This document shows, piece after piece, positions 23,819 to 35,869 of a DNA stretch of 64,000 nt. The DNA comes from Eutrigla gurnardus (taxonomy: Eukaryota > Chordata > Actinopteri > Perciformes > Triglidae), in contig OY741266.1 of assembly GCA_963514095.1 (NCBI GenBank), forward strand, positions 29,522,831 to 29,586,830. Direction: 5' to 3'. A program made the translations under genes and the position numbers. Within the stretch, counting starts at the first letter, position 1; every line of letters begins with the position of its first letter. Under the pieces are notes generated by a model. The model was not told the origin of the DNA and made no database searches. It saw only the letters and a list, made by a program, of their open reading frames with translations.

Positions 23819-26800
23819 GTTTCAGAATAATTTCTTTTTTATTATTTATTTATTTATTTTATAATAATAATAATAGTTTTCATTAATTTGTTTAGTGCCG
23901 TATGTTTTAAAAACAGTGAAACTCCATTGAATTATTATAATAAAGTGTTTGTGTTTGACTGTGTGTGTCCTCCAGCTCACTCTGGTCGACATGATCATCT
24001 ACGGAGCGCTGAAGGCCTCAAACTGTTACGGGGTCCGCTGGTCCAGAGTCCTGCGGCCGCTGCTATTGGTCAACGTCACGGAGGGACGGCAGGTAACCGG
24101 TCTCACCTGTCTGAACTGTTGCCATGGGAATGAACGTGTCACCAGGTTATGATCCTAGTTAGAGACACTTCAGCTTGTGTATCTGTGTTTTCTTCCTGTA
24201 CAAAAAAATATAATTATTATTATTATTTTATGATATATTGGTTATATTATTATTTATTTTTTTCACACTATAGTTGGTCACTTTTATTGCTAAAAAACGA
24301 TTTAAAGAATTAGAGAATGTAACTCAAAAAGAGTTCAATATTATATTCTTATATAATATAATTAATATATTTTCCACATAAAGTCAGATTGTGATCATGT
24401 GAGCATCGTGCTATTTCACCGCCGACTGTAATCTCCAGATCGTGAATGTGTTCAGTCTTTTTTCTTTTAAACTTCCTGCTGCTAAACATGCAAATGTTAG
24501 CCGACGGCGCCTGAACGCACCGTTAATTTTCTTTTCCTCTGAGTGGAAGTAGGACGAGGCGTTCGTGTCCTTGCTTCATCAACTCCGTTTGTTTGTTTGT
24601 GTTCAGCTCCGCCGAGCGTTCAGAAGCATCCGGAACGCTCTGCCTCAGATCTTCTACGTCTTCCTGCTCTTCATGTTCAGCCTCCTCATCTTCTCCCTCA
24701 TGGCGCTCAAACTTCTGGGCAAACGGTGGGTCGACTCGGTGCATTTCCACTTCTCCACGTCAGTTAGAGCAGCTGTGATCGTAAGACAAAACCAAAACCG
24801 GGGCCAACATGTGAAAAAAAACAAAGTTTTGTTTTAATAGATAGATATGTATTTATTAGTCCCACAGTGGGGGAGAAAAGGGCAAATAACAAAAACATCA
24901 ATAGCAGATACAAAATACAAAATACAATAATAGACTATGTACACAGTATCAAACAAATTACCAGTTCAAAACAGAAAAACACAAACAAAGGTAAGTAAGT
25001 AATTCAAGTAAATAAGTATGTAATTAGATTAAGTAAGTAAGTAATTCAAGTAAATAAGTATGTAATTAGATTAAGTAAGTAAGTAATTCAAGTAAATAAG
25101 TATGTAATTAGATTAAGTAAGTAAGAAAGTAATTCAAGTAAATAAGTATGTAATTAAATTTAGTAAGTAAGTAAGTAATTCAAGTAAATAAGTATGTAAT
25201 TAGATTAAGTAAGTAAGTAATTCAAGTAAATAAGTATGTAATTAGATTAAGTAAGTAAGTAAGTAATCCAAGTAAATAAGTATGTAATTAGATTAAGTAA
25301 GTAAGTAAGTAAGTAAGTAATTCAAGTAAATAAGTATGTAATTAGATTAAGTAAGTAAGTAATTCAAGTAAATAAGTATGTAATTAGATTAAGTAAGTAA
25401 GTAAGTAATTCAAGTAAATAAGTATGTAATTAGATTAAGTAAGTAAGTAAGTAATTCAAGTAAATAAGTATGTAATTAGATTAAGTAAGTAAGTAATTCA
25501 AGTAAATAAGTATGTAATTAGATTAAGTAAGTAAGTAAGTAAGTAATTCAAGTAAGTAAGTATGTAATTAAAGTAAGTAAAAACACCAAAACAACAACAA
25601 CCATACATGAAGAAGAGTGACTGAATGTGTTTCCAGAGGCCTGAAGACCATCGATGGAGCTCCGTACTTCACCAACTACCTGGAGATCGTCTTCGACCTC
25701 TACGTCCTCGTCACCACGGCCAACAGCCCCGACGTCATGTAAGACTTCTCTCTCCGCTCAGCTGGTCTGAGGTCAGATTTGATCACAGAACTCAACGCTG
25801 ACCACCCTCTGGTGACCTCTGACCTTCCCTCTGCACCAGGGTTCCTTTTCAATCCCGTATGCCCACATTTCTGCAGACTTTGCCAGAGGGAAGTACCCAC
25901 AAATCACAGCATTATTACGTCAAACACGGCGTTACCAGGGTAACCTGAAATAATTAAAAAAATACTAAATTGGAATGGGCTGTATCACTCAGCTGGTTCG
26001 TTCATCAAACAGTTATTTACATTTTACTGATTAAAGCTGTTTCGTTGAAAACAAGTTAAATGTAAAATAAAAACACTGTAGATCCTGTAGCTTTTTTATG
26101 TCAAAGTAACGTCACTGAGGGTTCAGAGTTAAAGAGTTTCAGGTGGAAACAATGGGATTGGGTCAATTTCATCCCTTTAACTTTTTTTTTAAATGTTTTG
26201 AAATTGAATTATTAAAAATAATAATTATAATAAAAATATTTTATTTTTGTGCTTTCTGATGAAAAGGGGGACGTTTTTAGACTGTAAGGCATTTCAAATG
26301 AAATTGAACTATTTGAATTGTATTGAATTACTTTTTGACTGAATTCATTACCTTAAAGAAAACCTCGTCAACCAGCAGCCATTTTATTAAGATGTTGGTT
26401 GAAGTGACTCTTTCATTTATTGGTTTCTCTGCTCGTTTGTCTCTTTCTGCTCCTCGTTGGCAGGATGCCGGCGTACAACGCCAGCTTCGTCTTCGCCATC
26501 TTCTTCATCTTGTACATCCTCATCAACACCTACATCTTCATGTCCGTCTTCTTGGCTGTCGTCTACAACAACTACAAGAAATACCTGAAGGTACGACGGT
26601 CCGACAGAGGGACAATGAGACTTTATATCACACATGTACACAATAAAATGAATATCTCCTCAAAGCCACCAGACTCCATTGAAAAATACAGTGATTTAAC
26701 AACTTAATTCAAACTCCACAGAAACAAACTAAAACTAGATGAAACCGTCTTGTTAGCCTCGGCTTTCATCTTCCAACATTCACTTAGTGTGGTTTGGATG

Positions 26801-27382
26801 AAATAAAGCCTCAATTCACCCAGTTAGATGTCAAATATGCTGGCTATGGCTTTTAATAACTCGTTGAATGAGTCCGCCGGTGTGCAACCAACACCGGCAC
26901 AAAACTTTTAAATTATGCCCCGTAGGTCTAGTATAGTATATTTACTTTACTTTACTTTCTAACACCTGTTCTAACACCACATTTTCAGTTTATATTTGAC
27001 TTCAACAGTACAAATAATTTAACCATTTATCGAATTACAACAAAGTCAATCCCACACATTTGCCCCTGCGAGTCTGGGAAGACGAGAACAAATGACTGAA
27101 GACAAAAAACATGGATAAATATAAGTTTTGGGAAGAAGAATTACTCTCTCTCTCTTGCGCCACTAGGAGGAGGTACGGCAGCTGGTTAGGGCCAAAAGGC
27201 ACAAGATGGTGCGAGCGTTCGCCGTACTGCAGGAGCAGAGGGAGGGCGGCGGCGGCGAGCCGGTGGTGACCCAGGCCAACTGGAACCAGATGGTCCGTCT
27301 GGTCCAACCCGACATCAGCAACGCCCACCGGGAGCTGCTGTGGAGCGTCTCCGATGAAAACAACCAGGGCTTCATCGGTGGG

Positions 27383-27446
<64 letters not shown>

Positions 27447-30400
27447 GACACACACTGGATCTGGATCAATGTGGATTCTGGTGTGAAGCTGTTAAAAAAG
27501 TAATCTTCCATAATTCAAGGTCAACTTTCCAGCTAAGTGTTAAAGTCATCTTAGTAGCTAACTAGCATTGGTAGCATGGTAGCGACTTGTCAATCAGCAC
27601 GTAAGCCCTGCCCCCTAAAGCATCCCCTGCTTTCTGGTCTGGTGGACTCTAAATGGACCATAATGTACTAAATGAACATCATGCTGGATTGAAGAAGACT
27701 TGAAACTAGAGATTGAGACCATAAACTCATGTTTACAATGTTTACTGAGATAATACATCAAGAGAGAAGTAGGACCATTTTCTCATAGACTTCTATACAA
27801 CCAGAGAGGAGTCGCCCCCTGGTGGCCAGCAGAGAGAAGTAGGACCATTTTCTCATAGACTTCTATACAACCAGAGAGGAGTCGCCCCCTGGTGGCCAGC
27901 AGAGAGAAGTAGGACCATTTTCTCATAGACTTCTATACAACCAGAGAGGAGTCGCCCCCTGGTGGCCAGCAGAGAGAATGCACGTTGAAGACACAGCTTT
28001 TGCTCCACTTCTCAGAACCAGGAGGTTTGCCACCGGTTGGCCACAGACCACCAACCACAGCAGCAGTTCTCCTCTCATTAAACCCCTCTGAGCCTACTGC
28101 AGCCACTATCTTCACACTTTCCACATGGAAGAAGACAAACTGCTTCATCATCCAGCTCGACATGAATCTGAGAACCAACTGAGCAGAAGAAGCAGAAGCA
28201 GATTTCACATCAGGCAGACCAAAAATAGTTCCACATTATTACATCGTCACAGGACAAGAAGGCTGTTTATTCGCTCGTTCACACGTTTTACATCAGCACA
28301 CACTACTGTTAATACTACTACAGTTAATACTACTGCTACTGTTAATATCACTACTACTTCTGTTAATATTACTACCCGCACACCAAATGCAGATCCAAGA
28401 GTCTGGTCTGCTCGAGTCTTCAAAACCGTAGTCCTGAAACCAATTGGAGACGTCACCATGACTACGTCCACTTCTTGATCCTGAGTCTTTTACTGTAAAC
28501 AGAAAGTTATGCCATCAGAATAATCGGAAAGAAGCTATACGTTAGTTTTTTATTATTTGATATGACGTTTGATATTCTGTGTTTTGGTTGGTCGATCGTC
28601 ATCAGGTAAGGTGGCGTTCGTGCAGCTGGCCGATCTCCTGAACATCGAGGTGATCACGCTCAAGTCGAGGCCACACCCACTCCACAGCGTCTGCCCCGCC
28701 TTCTACCTGTCAGCCCCGAGCCGCCTCCTCTGCCGATTGGTCCAACACCGGTACTTATGTTTCTAATAGTCACATATCATTATCTCCATAAACACTGAAG
28801 AAAGAGAATTGTTCTTCAATTGGCGACAGACTAATTTGGAGGTCTGCTGTGTGCCTTTCTTTGTGCCAGGGCCTTCGTGATCGTGTACGACCTGATAATC
28901 CTAGTGAACGCCGTGTTCATCGGCCTGGACGAGGAGAATCCGATGATCGCCAACTCTGAGTGGGTCTTTCTGGCCCTCTACTTGCTGGAGATCCTGCTGA
29001 AGCTCTACGTGTTCGAGCCCAGAGCCTTCTTCTCCAGACACAGCTTCTGGAACTGGTAGGGACGATCTTCACCTCGCACCACCTTTTAATGTTGACATCG
29101 TAATGTTTGCCCCAACATTTCAAAAAGGTTTCAGGGTGCAGTTTGTCGAGATGCGACGGGATGAAATGAACTGCAGCGTATGATTCGTCTCAGATGTCAT
29201 GTGACGCTTAATTGGGAAAATGTTTGTATGGTGTCGAAAACCCCAAATTCTCTGGAATAACAGAGGAAGTCGCCTACAATTGAAGGCAAAATTGATTTCT
29301 TGTCAAATTAAAATTTTGTTTTTTTTCTTCACATCCTACAAATCAGATCTAAACTTAAACATGATGTTTATTTTGCGTTCATGAATTTGTGGAGCTGTTA
29401 CACGCTAATGTTTGGATCGACTCGGACTCGGAATAGTAACTTTAAAAGTAAATTTCAACATTGCTGGTGAGCAGTGCAGATGTTCATGGATGGATTATAA
29501 GAGCTGGATATCGGATAAACACAAACACGAACATTAAGGCTCTGGGGAGAAAAAACCATCAGCTTCATTTTAAGATAGTTTTGCTTCCGTCAGCGTCGGC
29601 GTCGTGGAAGAGGAGCTTTTCCCTCAACTTTAAATGTTTTCTAACGTTCAACTCGTGTCTTCAGGTTCGACACCATCATCGTCATCTCCGCTCTCATCGC
29701 CACCATCGTCAACTCCGCCATGACATCAGGTGAGTGTTATTTCCACTTGAATGAAGCCAGAATCAGTAGGATACACTTTGTTCTAATATTACCTACGATA
29801 TACACACGGGTTTGAATCGCGACATTTGCTATTGTCATCTGGATAATTTATTCTAAACTGACTTAACAAGTTTATTTTAAAGTTAAACCACAATTTAATC
29901 TGGTTTGAAAAATGAATCCTGGTTGGTGCAACCCAGATTATCCTCTCTGAATAATCCCGTTGTAGCGGGGAATTACACCAGTCGTCAGATCCTGGACATC
30001 GTGTTCATCCTGCGAGTCCTCAGACTGATCCGGGTGGTGGACAGCATCAAAAGGTTTGATCTTTAAAATGCACTATTGGCGGATTCAGACATCGTTGTGA
30101 TTGTAAATCGTACCATTACTCACTCATCTGGACTATATTCCCTGTTAGGTTTCGTACAATCATCAACACCCTGATCAGGATCGGACCGGCGATCCTCACA
30201 TTTGGACAGCTGATCCTTGTAAGTTGCTGATAGCAGATTGCCAGACTTTATTTTTCCAGATCTCTAAAAGTGTTTTAATTTCTCCCCAAAAAAGCCTACA
30301 AGTAGTCAGTTAGTCCAACACAATCCAGTTGTTTTCAGATATTTCTGACTCTAACATCCATAGAGCCTCATGGCTAACGTGGCTTGAAGCTCGAGTTAGC

Positions 30401-33105
30401 ATGTTATTGAAACTAGCTCTGATTGGACCGTCCTCACCCCCAGGTGGTGTACTACATCTTTGCCATGGTGGGGATGGAGCTGTTCAAAGGGAGGGTGACG
30501 TTTTACCAGGAGGACTCCAGCGACCCGGCGAGGGCGTACTGTGGAAACCCTCTGCTGAAAGGAACCGCCTTCGCACAACTCAACTACTGCAAGAACAACT
30601 TCAACAACGTGGTGTCGTCCTTCATCCTGCTGGTGGAGCTCACTGTGGTCAACCAGTGGCACGATATCCTTCCCTTAAAACCCCCGCACACGGGGACCAA
30701 AAACTACTGGTGGTTCTGAGAAGTGAAGCCCATGCTGAAGTGCCTTAAACTGTCATTCTCTCTGCTGGCCACCAGGGGGCGACTCCTCTCTGGTTGTATA
30801 GAAGTCTATGAGAAAATGGTCCTACTTCTCTCTGCTGACCACCAGGGGGCGACTCCTCTCTGGTTGTATAGAAGTCTATGAGAAAATGGTCCTACTTCTC
30901 TCTGCTGGCCACCAGGGGGCGACTCCTCTCTGGTTGTATAGAAGTCTATGAGAAAATGGTCCTACTTCTCTCTTGATGTATTATCTCAGTAAACATTGTA
31001 AACATGAGTTTATGGTCTCAATCTCTAGTTTCAAGTCTTCTTCAATCCAGCATGATGTTCATTTAGTACATTATGGTCCATTTAGAGTCCACCAGACCAG
31101 AAAGCAGGGGATGCTTTAGGGGGCGGGGCTTACCTGCTGATTGACAGGTTGTATGGCAATCATATAATCATAATTTAAAAACCACAGTTTATGACTTTGA
31201 AATAGCCAAATTCCAACATTTCTTTCTTTTTTTCATGTTTAATTCAGATTCAAAATAATATTTTCCACAATTGATTTGACTCATAAAAATAGTTGTTGTA
31301 TATTGTTATCACAGATTTCTTTGTTCTCTGATTGATTCGTATGTTGAACTCTTTGATTCCTTAACGTGATTCCACTGCTCAGCAGCGGCTTCGCAGCAGT
31401 CACACACATGTCGGCCAGGATCTTCTTCGTCCTCTTCCACATCATGGTGGTCATCATCATCATCAAGTGAGGAGGAGGAGGATGATGTGGTGCCTGCTAA
31501 TAATTAATCCAACATACTTTTAACCCTGGCCACTTGCCAAAATGTAAAGACAAACAAAGATTTTAAATGGAGCTGATGATGCATCACTTCCTGCCTTTCA
31601 GTATCTTTGTGGCGTTCGTCCTCGAGGCGTTCTTCGTGGAGTATTCGGTGGATAAGAGCGACCTGCAGTCGTCTCTGGAGAGGAAGATCGAGGAGCTGGA
31701 GCTGGCTGTGGCACAGTACGTTACCATGACAACCTTGTCACCCTTTACTGTATTTAGTGGATGGATTTTATTTAAAAACAGATGTAATTGACATCACTGC
31801 TGAGTATTTTTCTAAATTTTACAATTGGAGTCTCAGATGTCAGAGCATCCATGAATGCACCACGTTTTAAAACCGTACCTGCCTGCGTCATCATCACTAT
31901 ATGGTGGATTTTTATTATTATTTTTTTGTTTTAGGAAATTCTGGTTGAGAGTCTGAATAACTTTTATAGTCTGAGGATAAATAAATGTAACATTTTCGCT
32001 TGTTTGTTTGCTTTGTTCTTTTGGATTAGTGTTGGATAATTTTTTTCAACAAACAGATCACATGACACGCTGTCATGTTTGTGTTTAAGCAGCTTCTTCA
32101 CCAGATGATAAATACTGATGTTGTTTGATAACCGTCCGTGATGTTTTGTCCACCAGGGAGAAGTTGGAGGAAAACTTGGTGAACGCCATGGAAACCATCG
32201 ACAGCAACCAGGGAACCGGCCAATCAGCGAACAGCAAACCCACCCTGATGTTTAAAATCGCCTCTAAAAGTAAGACTTTATGTGGAGTTGTTTATCCAAA
32301 CATACCCACCGTCTTATCTAACACCTTGAAGTTTTGTTTCTTGCTTCGTCCTTCCCACAAAAAAAGATACTTTGGTCTCCAACAGCCTTTAAATACTCGT
32401 CACTTCTTTGTTCGCGGTCTGCAGCTGTGGTTTATTTCCAACCGGCTCCGTTGCTGCAGAGAATAACTTATCACTGTGGGACGGAGAAGATAAGAGGCTG
32501 AAGATCCCAGCCGGGCGAGTTAATAAAGTATCTTCTGTTAAACTGACTCAACGAACGCTTTTCTAAGAATAAGGGCTGGTTTTAAGTTTTTGTTTTTAAG
32601 TTTAATGTGGATTCAGGTAGTGACGCTGGAGCTACCCTACATTTTTCCCAAGATTCCCAAATATTTTTTTTTCGTCTTTATTTCCAGAATAATCTCATAG
32701 TGATGAAAGGTTATACATAGTTTACGGATTATCACAGTCTGTAGAAAGAATATACTTTAGAAAGAAGCATTTCTGTAAAGCCAGTTTGTCTTTTTGTTTT
32801 TTATTTTTAAGTTTACAGACACTCATCCTCATTTAGCTGGAATAAAATTCAGAATAAATACATACAACATACAGTTATTTGGGTAAAGTTCATATTTATG
32901 TTGTCAGATTTCACTGTTCTGTCTTTAAATCCTATGATGTCCCCGGATTTAGGTTTATTTCAAGATATGCAGACTTGTATCACGAAACAACTTTATCGTT
33001 TTTCACTTATACTCAGTTTAGGGATTTCTTTCTTGTTCCGAAGCCTTAATTTGCTAAGATTAAGAATACAAGAATTAGCTTATATTCAGTATATTTAGAT
33101 TGATT

Positions 33106-33196
<91 letters not shown>

Positions 33197-33526
33197 TAAC
33201 TTGCTGCATGGACAGATCATTTCTCTTGTTTTAAGAATTTTCTCCTCAAATGTAGTGTTTATTCTCTTGTAGTTCGTGACCCTTGCTTGACCCCGGCTGG
33301 GCGTTTTGTTTAACACGGTGTAAACAAAGAAAAGTTGTAGTGAAGACATGTGTGCTGGTCTCCACATCCAAAGTCCCACTGCTGCTTGTGTTTCCTGTCA
33401 GGATACCGGACGGTGGACGCCCTCCTGCAGCGGATGTTCGAGGCCGATCTCGACCCCGAAGACTTCGCCGAGAACGACGACGGGGCCGACGGGAACTTTG
33501 CGAACCCGACGTTCAGCTCTGCGTAG
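19703..33526 (+). CDS. tpcn3: Two-pore segment channel 3 (TPC3-type)
   Basis: Nineteen coding exons give 769 residues with every junction in phase: 19703-19792, 20617-20699, 21515-21629, 22190-22318, 23976-24092, 24607-24725, 25637-25738, 26464-26590, 27167-27377, 28606-28750, 28870-29055, 29665-29729, 29966-30053, 30149-30218, 30444-30663, 31376-31466, 31602-31715, 32157-32269, 33402-33526. The protein has two six-span channel domains. Domain I has S4 arginines R160, R163 and R166 and filter TTANSPDVM from residue 244. Domain II has S4 arginines R513, R516 and R519 and filter VVNQW at 617-621, with NYT (499-501) as a possible glycosylation site. From family knowledge, TPC1 has TTANFPDVM and TPC2 TTANNPDVM; the different filter, short N-terminus and RYRTVDALLQRMFE tail favour TPC3. 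TPC3 is a voltage-gated, sodium-preferring channel, reported at the plasma membrane. All introns are GT-AG except intron 15 (AT-AC). Orthology to TPC3 is strong inference, not a search result. Confidence 0.9.
20531..20611. repeat. (TG)n tract abutting tpcn3 exon 2 acceptor
   Basis: Long TG tract with two TC interruptions, ending at the tttcag acceptor of exon 2 (20617). It occupies the place of a normal polypyrimidine tract. Confidence 0.95.
20740..21240 (+). repeat. Dispersed repeat with five 70-bp CTCF-motif units
   Basis: Located in tpcn3 intron 2. The string GCTGGCCACCAGGGGGCGAC starts at 20771, 20841, 20911 and 20981, exactly 70 bp apart. A fifth copy at 21051 has a T for C (GGGGGTGAC). 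Each unit also carries 'tcctctctggttgtatagaa' and 'gtctatgagaaaatggtcct'. Left and right flanks match the other family copies, including 'gaatccacccgtcgctcctc', which is found in reverse near 53.78 kb. Confidence 0.92.
21439..21508. repeat. (GT)n tract abutting tpcn3 exon 3 acceptor
   Basis: Pure GT tract running directly into the gttttcag acceptor of exon 3 (21515). Confidence 0.95.
22417..23310. repeat. 15-bp minisatellite, ~900 bp, in tpcn3 intron 4
   Basis: Tandem 15-mers of the type 'actagaacaaccaaa', 'accagaacgactaaa' and 'accagaacctccaaa', arranged in longer blocks of about 45 bp and larger duplicated blocks (for example about 22680-22760 and 22920-23010). Because 15 is a multiple of three, minus-strand frames stay open for up to about 190 codons. 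They encode only VLVLEVLVL-like or GFSRSGFGCSS-like periodic strings and are not genes. Confidence 0.92.
23790..23818. repeat. (ATT)n microsatellite
   Basis: Short ATT trinucleotide tract in tpcn3 intron 4, followed by TTTA-type low-complexity sequence. Confidence 0.9.
24841..25585. repeat. ~42-bp minisatellite in tpcn3 intron 6
   Basis: More than ten units of 'taattagattaagtaagtaa' followed by 'gtaattcaagtaaataagta' and 'tg' (about 42 bp, with a variable number of AAGT steps), from about 24990 to 25580. The array ends about 50 bp before exon 7. A 'tatgtatttattagtcccac' segment at 24846-24870 precedes it and may be a retroelement end; not assigned. Confidence 0.92.
27385..27444. repeat. (CA)n tract at the exon 9 donor of tpcn3
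   Basis: CA tract beginning about seven bases after the gtgggt donor at 27378. Confidence 0.95.
27500..28030 (-). repeat. Dispersed repeat with three CTCF-motif units (reverse)
   Basis: In tpcn3 intron 9. GTCGCCCCCTGGTGGCCAGC starts at 27811, 27881 and 27951, exactly 70 bp apart. This is the reverse complement of the motif at 20.8 and 30.8 kb. Flanks match the 30.7-31.15 kb copy in reverse order. Confidence 0.92.
30664..31375 (+). other. U12-type AT-AC intron (tpcn3 intron 15)
   Basis: The intron starts ATATCCTT at 30664, the canonical minor-spliceosome AT-AC donor, and ends in AC at 31374-31375. A TTCCTTAAC string at 31357-31365 matches the U12 branch-site consensus, and its adenosines lie about 11-12 bases from the intron end, the normal U12 spacing. 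The exons join in phase 1 (CAC G + TG CTC) to give VVNQWHVLSSGFAAVTHMS, a continuous pore-to-S6 sequence. No GT donor near the expected place gives an in-frame join. Reading through would stop after about 18 codons. Confidence 0.88.
30710..31150 (+). repeat. Dispersed repeat with three CTCF-motif units, inside U12 intron
   Basis: CTGGCCACCAGGGGGCGAC-type motifs start at about 30764, 30834 (one change, CTGACC) and 30904, again at a 70-bp period. The family left flank (gttctgagaagtgaagccca) and right flank (to 'gggggcggggcttacctgct') are both present. The insertion takes up about 60 percent of the AT-AC intron. Confidence 0.92.
33104..33196. repeat. (GATA)n microsatellite
   Basis: Near-pure GATA tetranucleotide tract in the last intron of tpcn3. 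Confidence 0.97.
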
Positions 33527-34599
33527 ACATCAACGTGCAAATATTATATAAAGGGAAACCGGACTCGGTGGTTTTTGGGTTGTTGTTTTTTTTTTTTTTT
33601 TTGTACTACATATCATCTCATTGTTTAAATCTGATGTTTATCCAGTGTTATATTTTTATACTTCTGTCCTGTAGCTCTGTGTAGAAATACATAAAGAATA
33701 TTTACGCTGTTCTTGTTTAATTTTTTTCTGACCTTTTTGTGGCAGAAACACAAAAGTATATTTTTGTAGAGCAGAAGTTGCAGAAAGTGAAACAGGAGGA
33801 GAAATAATTATAAAATGAGTTTATTGCAAAAATGAATATTTAATGTGACTTTTTTCTGGCTGTAATAGTGAGGAGACAAAAAGGGGCACAATGAGAATCT
33901 GTGTAAATTTACAATAATATAATTCATATTTTATTCCTAAAAATAAAAGACTGTAAAAGGAACAGACAGACAAAAATGAAGGTTTAATGTGACTTAATAA
34001 CAATTTTTTCTGTCTAAATTCATTGAAATGTTTCCCGTATGTTTGGAATCGTGTGATTTCATTATTATACCAGATAAAAGAAATCAAATATGTTAATTAA
34101 ACATAATGAAATGAAATTAAAATAGGCATAGGGATTAAATTATATTAAATGTAAGGTCATTTTTAATGACAAAATTAAGCAAACTTTAATAAAAATAATA
34201 ATAATAATGTGTATTTTAAAATTGAAAGAAAAAAGAGGAGCCAGAGATTTAAATGTGGCTGTAAAACTACAAAATTGAAAATTATGAATGAGGATTTCTT
34301 ATAAACTACAAAAATGGAACCGTGTGAAAGAGATTGACGGTGTCTCCCCCTGCTGGAGGCCTTGTGTCACTGCGGCTGTCAGAGGAGCAGGGGTGTCCTC
34401 CTCCAGACTCCATCATTAACGGGTTAATTTGATATAAAACATGACTCAGCGTTTTAACTGGATGATGAGTCATGGAGCAGCAGCTGATGGAGATGTGACG
34501 TATATCGAGCTTCAGTCCAGATGGTTTTCAAAACGATGTGGAACGTTTGAGGTCATCAACGCAGCAGAAGCAGAGAGTACTTTATGTAAGTACAACTTA

Positions 34600-35040
34600 G
34601 AGGTACTTGTACATTCAGTATTTCCATCTGACACTTCTTTACACTTATAATGTGCTGCTTTTTGAAATACAACGTTCTTCCAAAAAATCAGCGTAAACTT
34701 TTACTGCTGATACTTTTAACTACGTGAAGCTGATAATACGAATGTGTACTAATACTTCTTTAACGAGGTGAAGCTGATATTACTTGTGTATTTATACTAC
34801 ATTACCTACCTGAGGCGGAGAATACCTCTGTACTTTTATGTTGATACTTTAACCACATGAAGCTGAGAATATTGTGTACTTTAACTACTGATACTTTTTC
34901 TACATGAAGCTGATAATACTTGTGTACTTTTGTTGCAGGTACTTTTACTACATGAAGCTGATAATAGTTGTGTACTTTAACTGCTGATACTCCAACCACG
35001 AGCTGAGAATACCTGTGTACTACTGACACTTTTTTACTCA
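34600..35040. repeat. Degenerate tandem repeats of 'tactacatgaagctgataata' type
   Basis: At least seven loosely spaced units (about 40-65 bp apart) containing 'gaagctgataatac' or 'gaagctgagaata' followed by 'ttgtgtactttt' and 'ctgatactttt'. The copies are considerably diverged. Confidence 0.75.
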
Positions 35041-35054
35041 CTGCATGTGTGTGT

Positions 35055-35153
35055 TGTGTGAACAGACAACAGACTCCGTGCCAGTAGGGGCCGCTGTGGC
35101 GCCGCAGCTCTACCACGGAGACACCGTGGCGGTGAGCTGTGTGTGTGTGTGTG

Positions 35154-35244
<91 letters not shown>

Positions 35245-35322
35245 TGCTGATGCTGTGGAGATGGAGCAGAGGGAGTGGAGGAGGAGGATCCCGCTCTTCT
35301 TCGGACAGAAAACAACGTTCAG
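35055..35322 (+). other. Exon-like open segments around a GT tract, unassigned
   Basis: A gtgtgaacag acceptor-like site ends at 35065, followed by an open frame ending at a gtgagc donor-like site (about 35131). Across the GT tract the same frame reads DAVEMEQREWRRRIPLFFGQ and ends at a gtaaga donor-like site (about 35323). I recognise no protein family. It could be a relic or chance; splice-like sites are common in this window. Confidence 0.15.
35138..35243. repeat. (GT)n microsatellite
   Basis: Long GT tract with one GC interruption; a second GT tract lies at 35414-35453. Confidence 0.95.
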
Positions 35323-35869
35323 GTAAGAAAACAAACAAAGAAAACGAGAGAAACTGTTCAGATCTGCCGATGGCGGCGAACATCGAGCAACGAACCGACG
35401 GCGACGTGACGCCGTGTGTGTGTCGGTGTGTGTGTGTGTGTGTGTGTGTGTGTCTTGGTGTGCGCGAGGCCACAGGCAGGATGTTGGGGATCGGTGCAAT
35501 CCCGTCACACAAACAATCGATGAGATTGATGTGTTTGCTGTCGCCGCTGCCCCGGATGCGGGCGTTGTCGTGACAACGTTAAAGAACATGAGAACATTTA
35601 CGGTAGATGAAGGGGAGGATGAGGCGTTCATGTGCTGGTTTAGAGGGTGGGACTGAACAGCGCCGCCTGGCCTCACTCAGCTGCACCTGTCTGATCATAA
35701 ATAGAGGAGCGTTACCGTAAAGACGGAAATCCGCCTCACAGCGTCCGCTCAGGATTTTCAAAATAAACACTATTATAAATGATAGATAAAAAAAAAAATG
35801 TTTTATCAAAAATAATCGTAATAAATAAACATTGTATTATAAATGAGAGATATGAAAATCATTTTTTAA

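Noticed and set aside
30664..30719. Read-through of tpcn3 exon 15 as an alternative end
   Set aside because: The extra residues are not channel-like and the U12 intron model restores a complete S6; read-through would be intron retention.
19703..33526. tpcn1 or tpcn2 instead of tpcn3
   Set aside because: Filter I reads TTANSPDVM rather than the TPC1 or TPC2 forms, and the N- and C-termini differ from both.
34802..35676. Long minus-strand frames rich in HTHTHT
   Set aside because: Translations of GT/CA microsatellites with short flanks.
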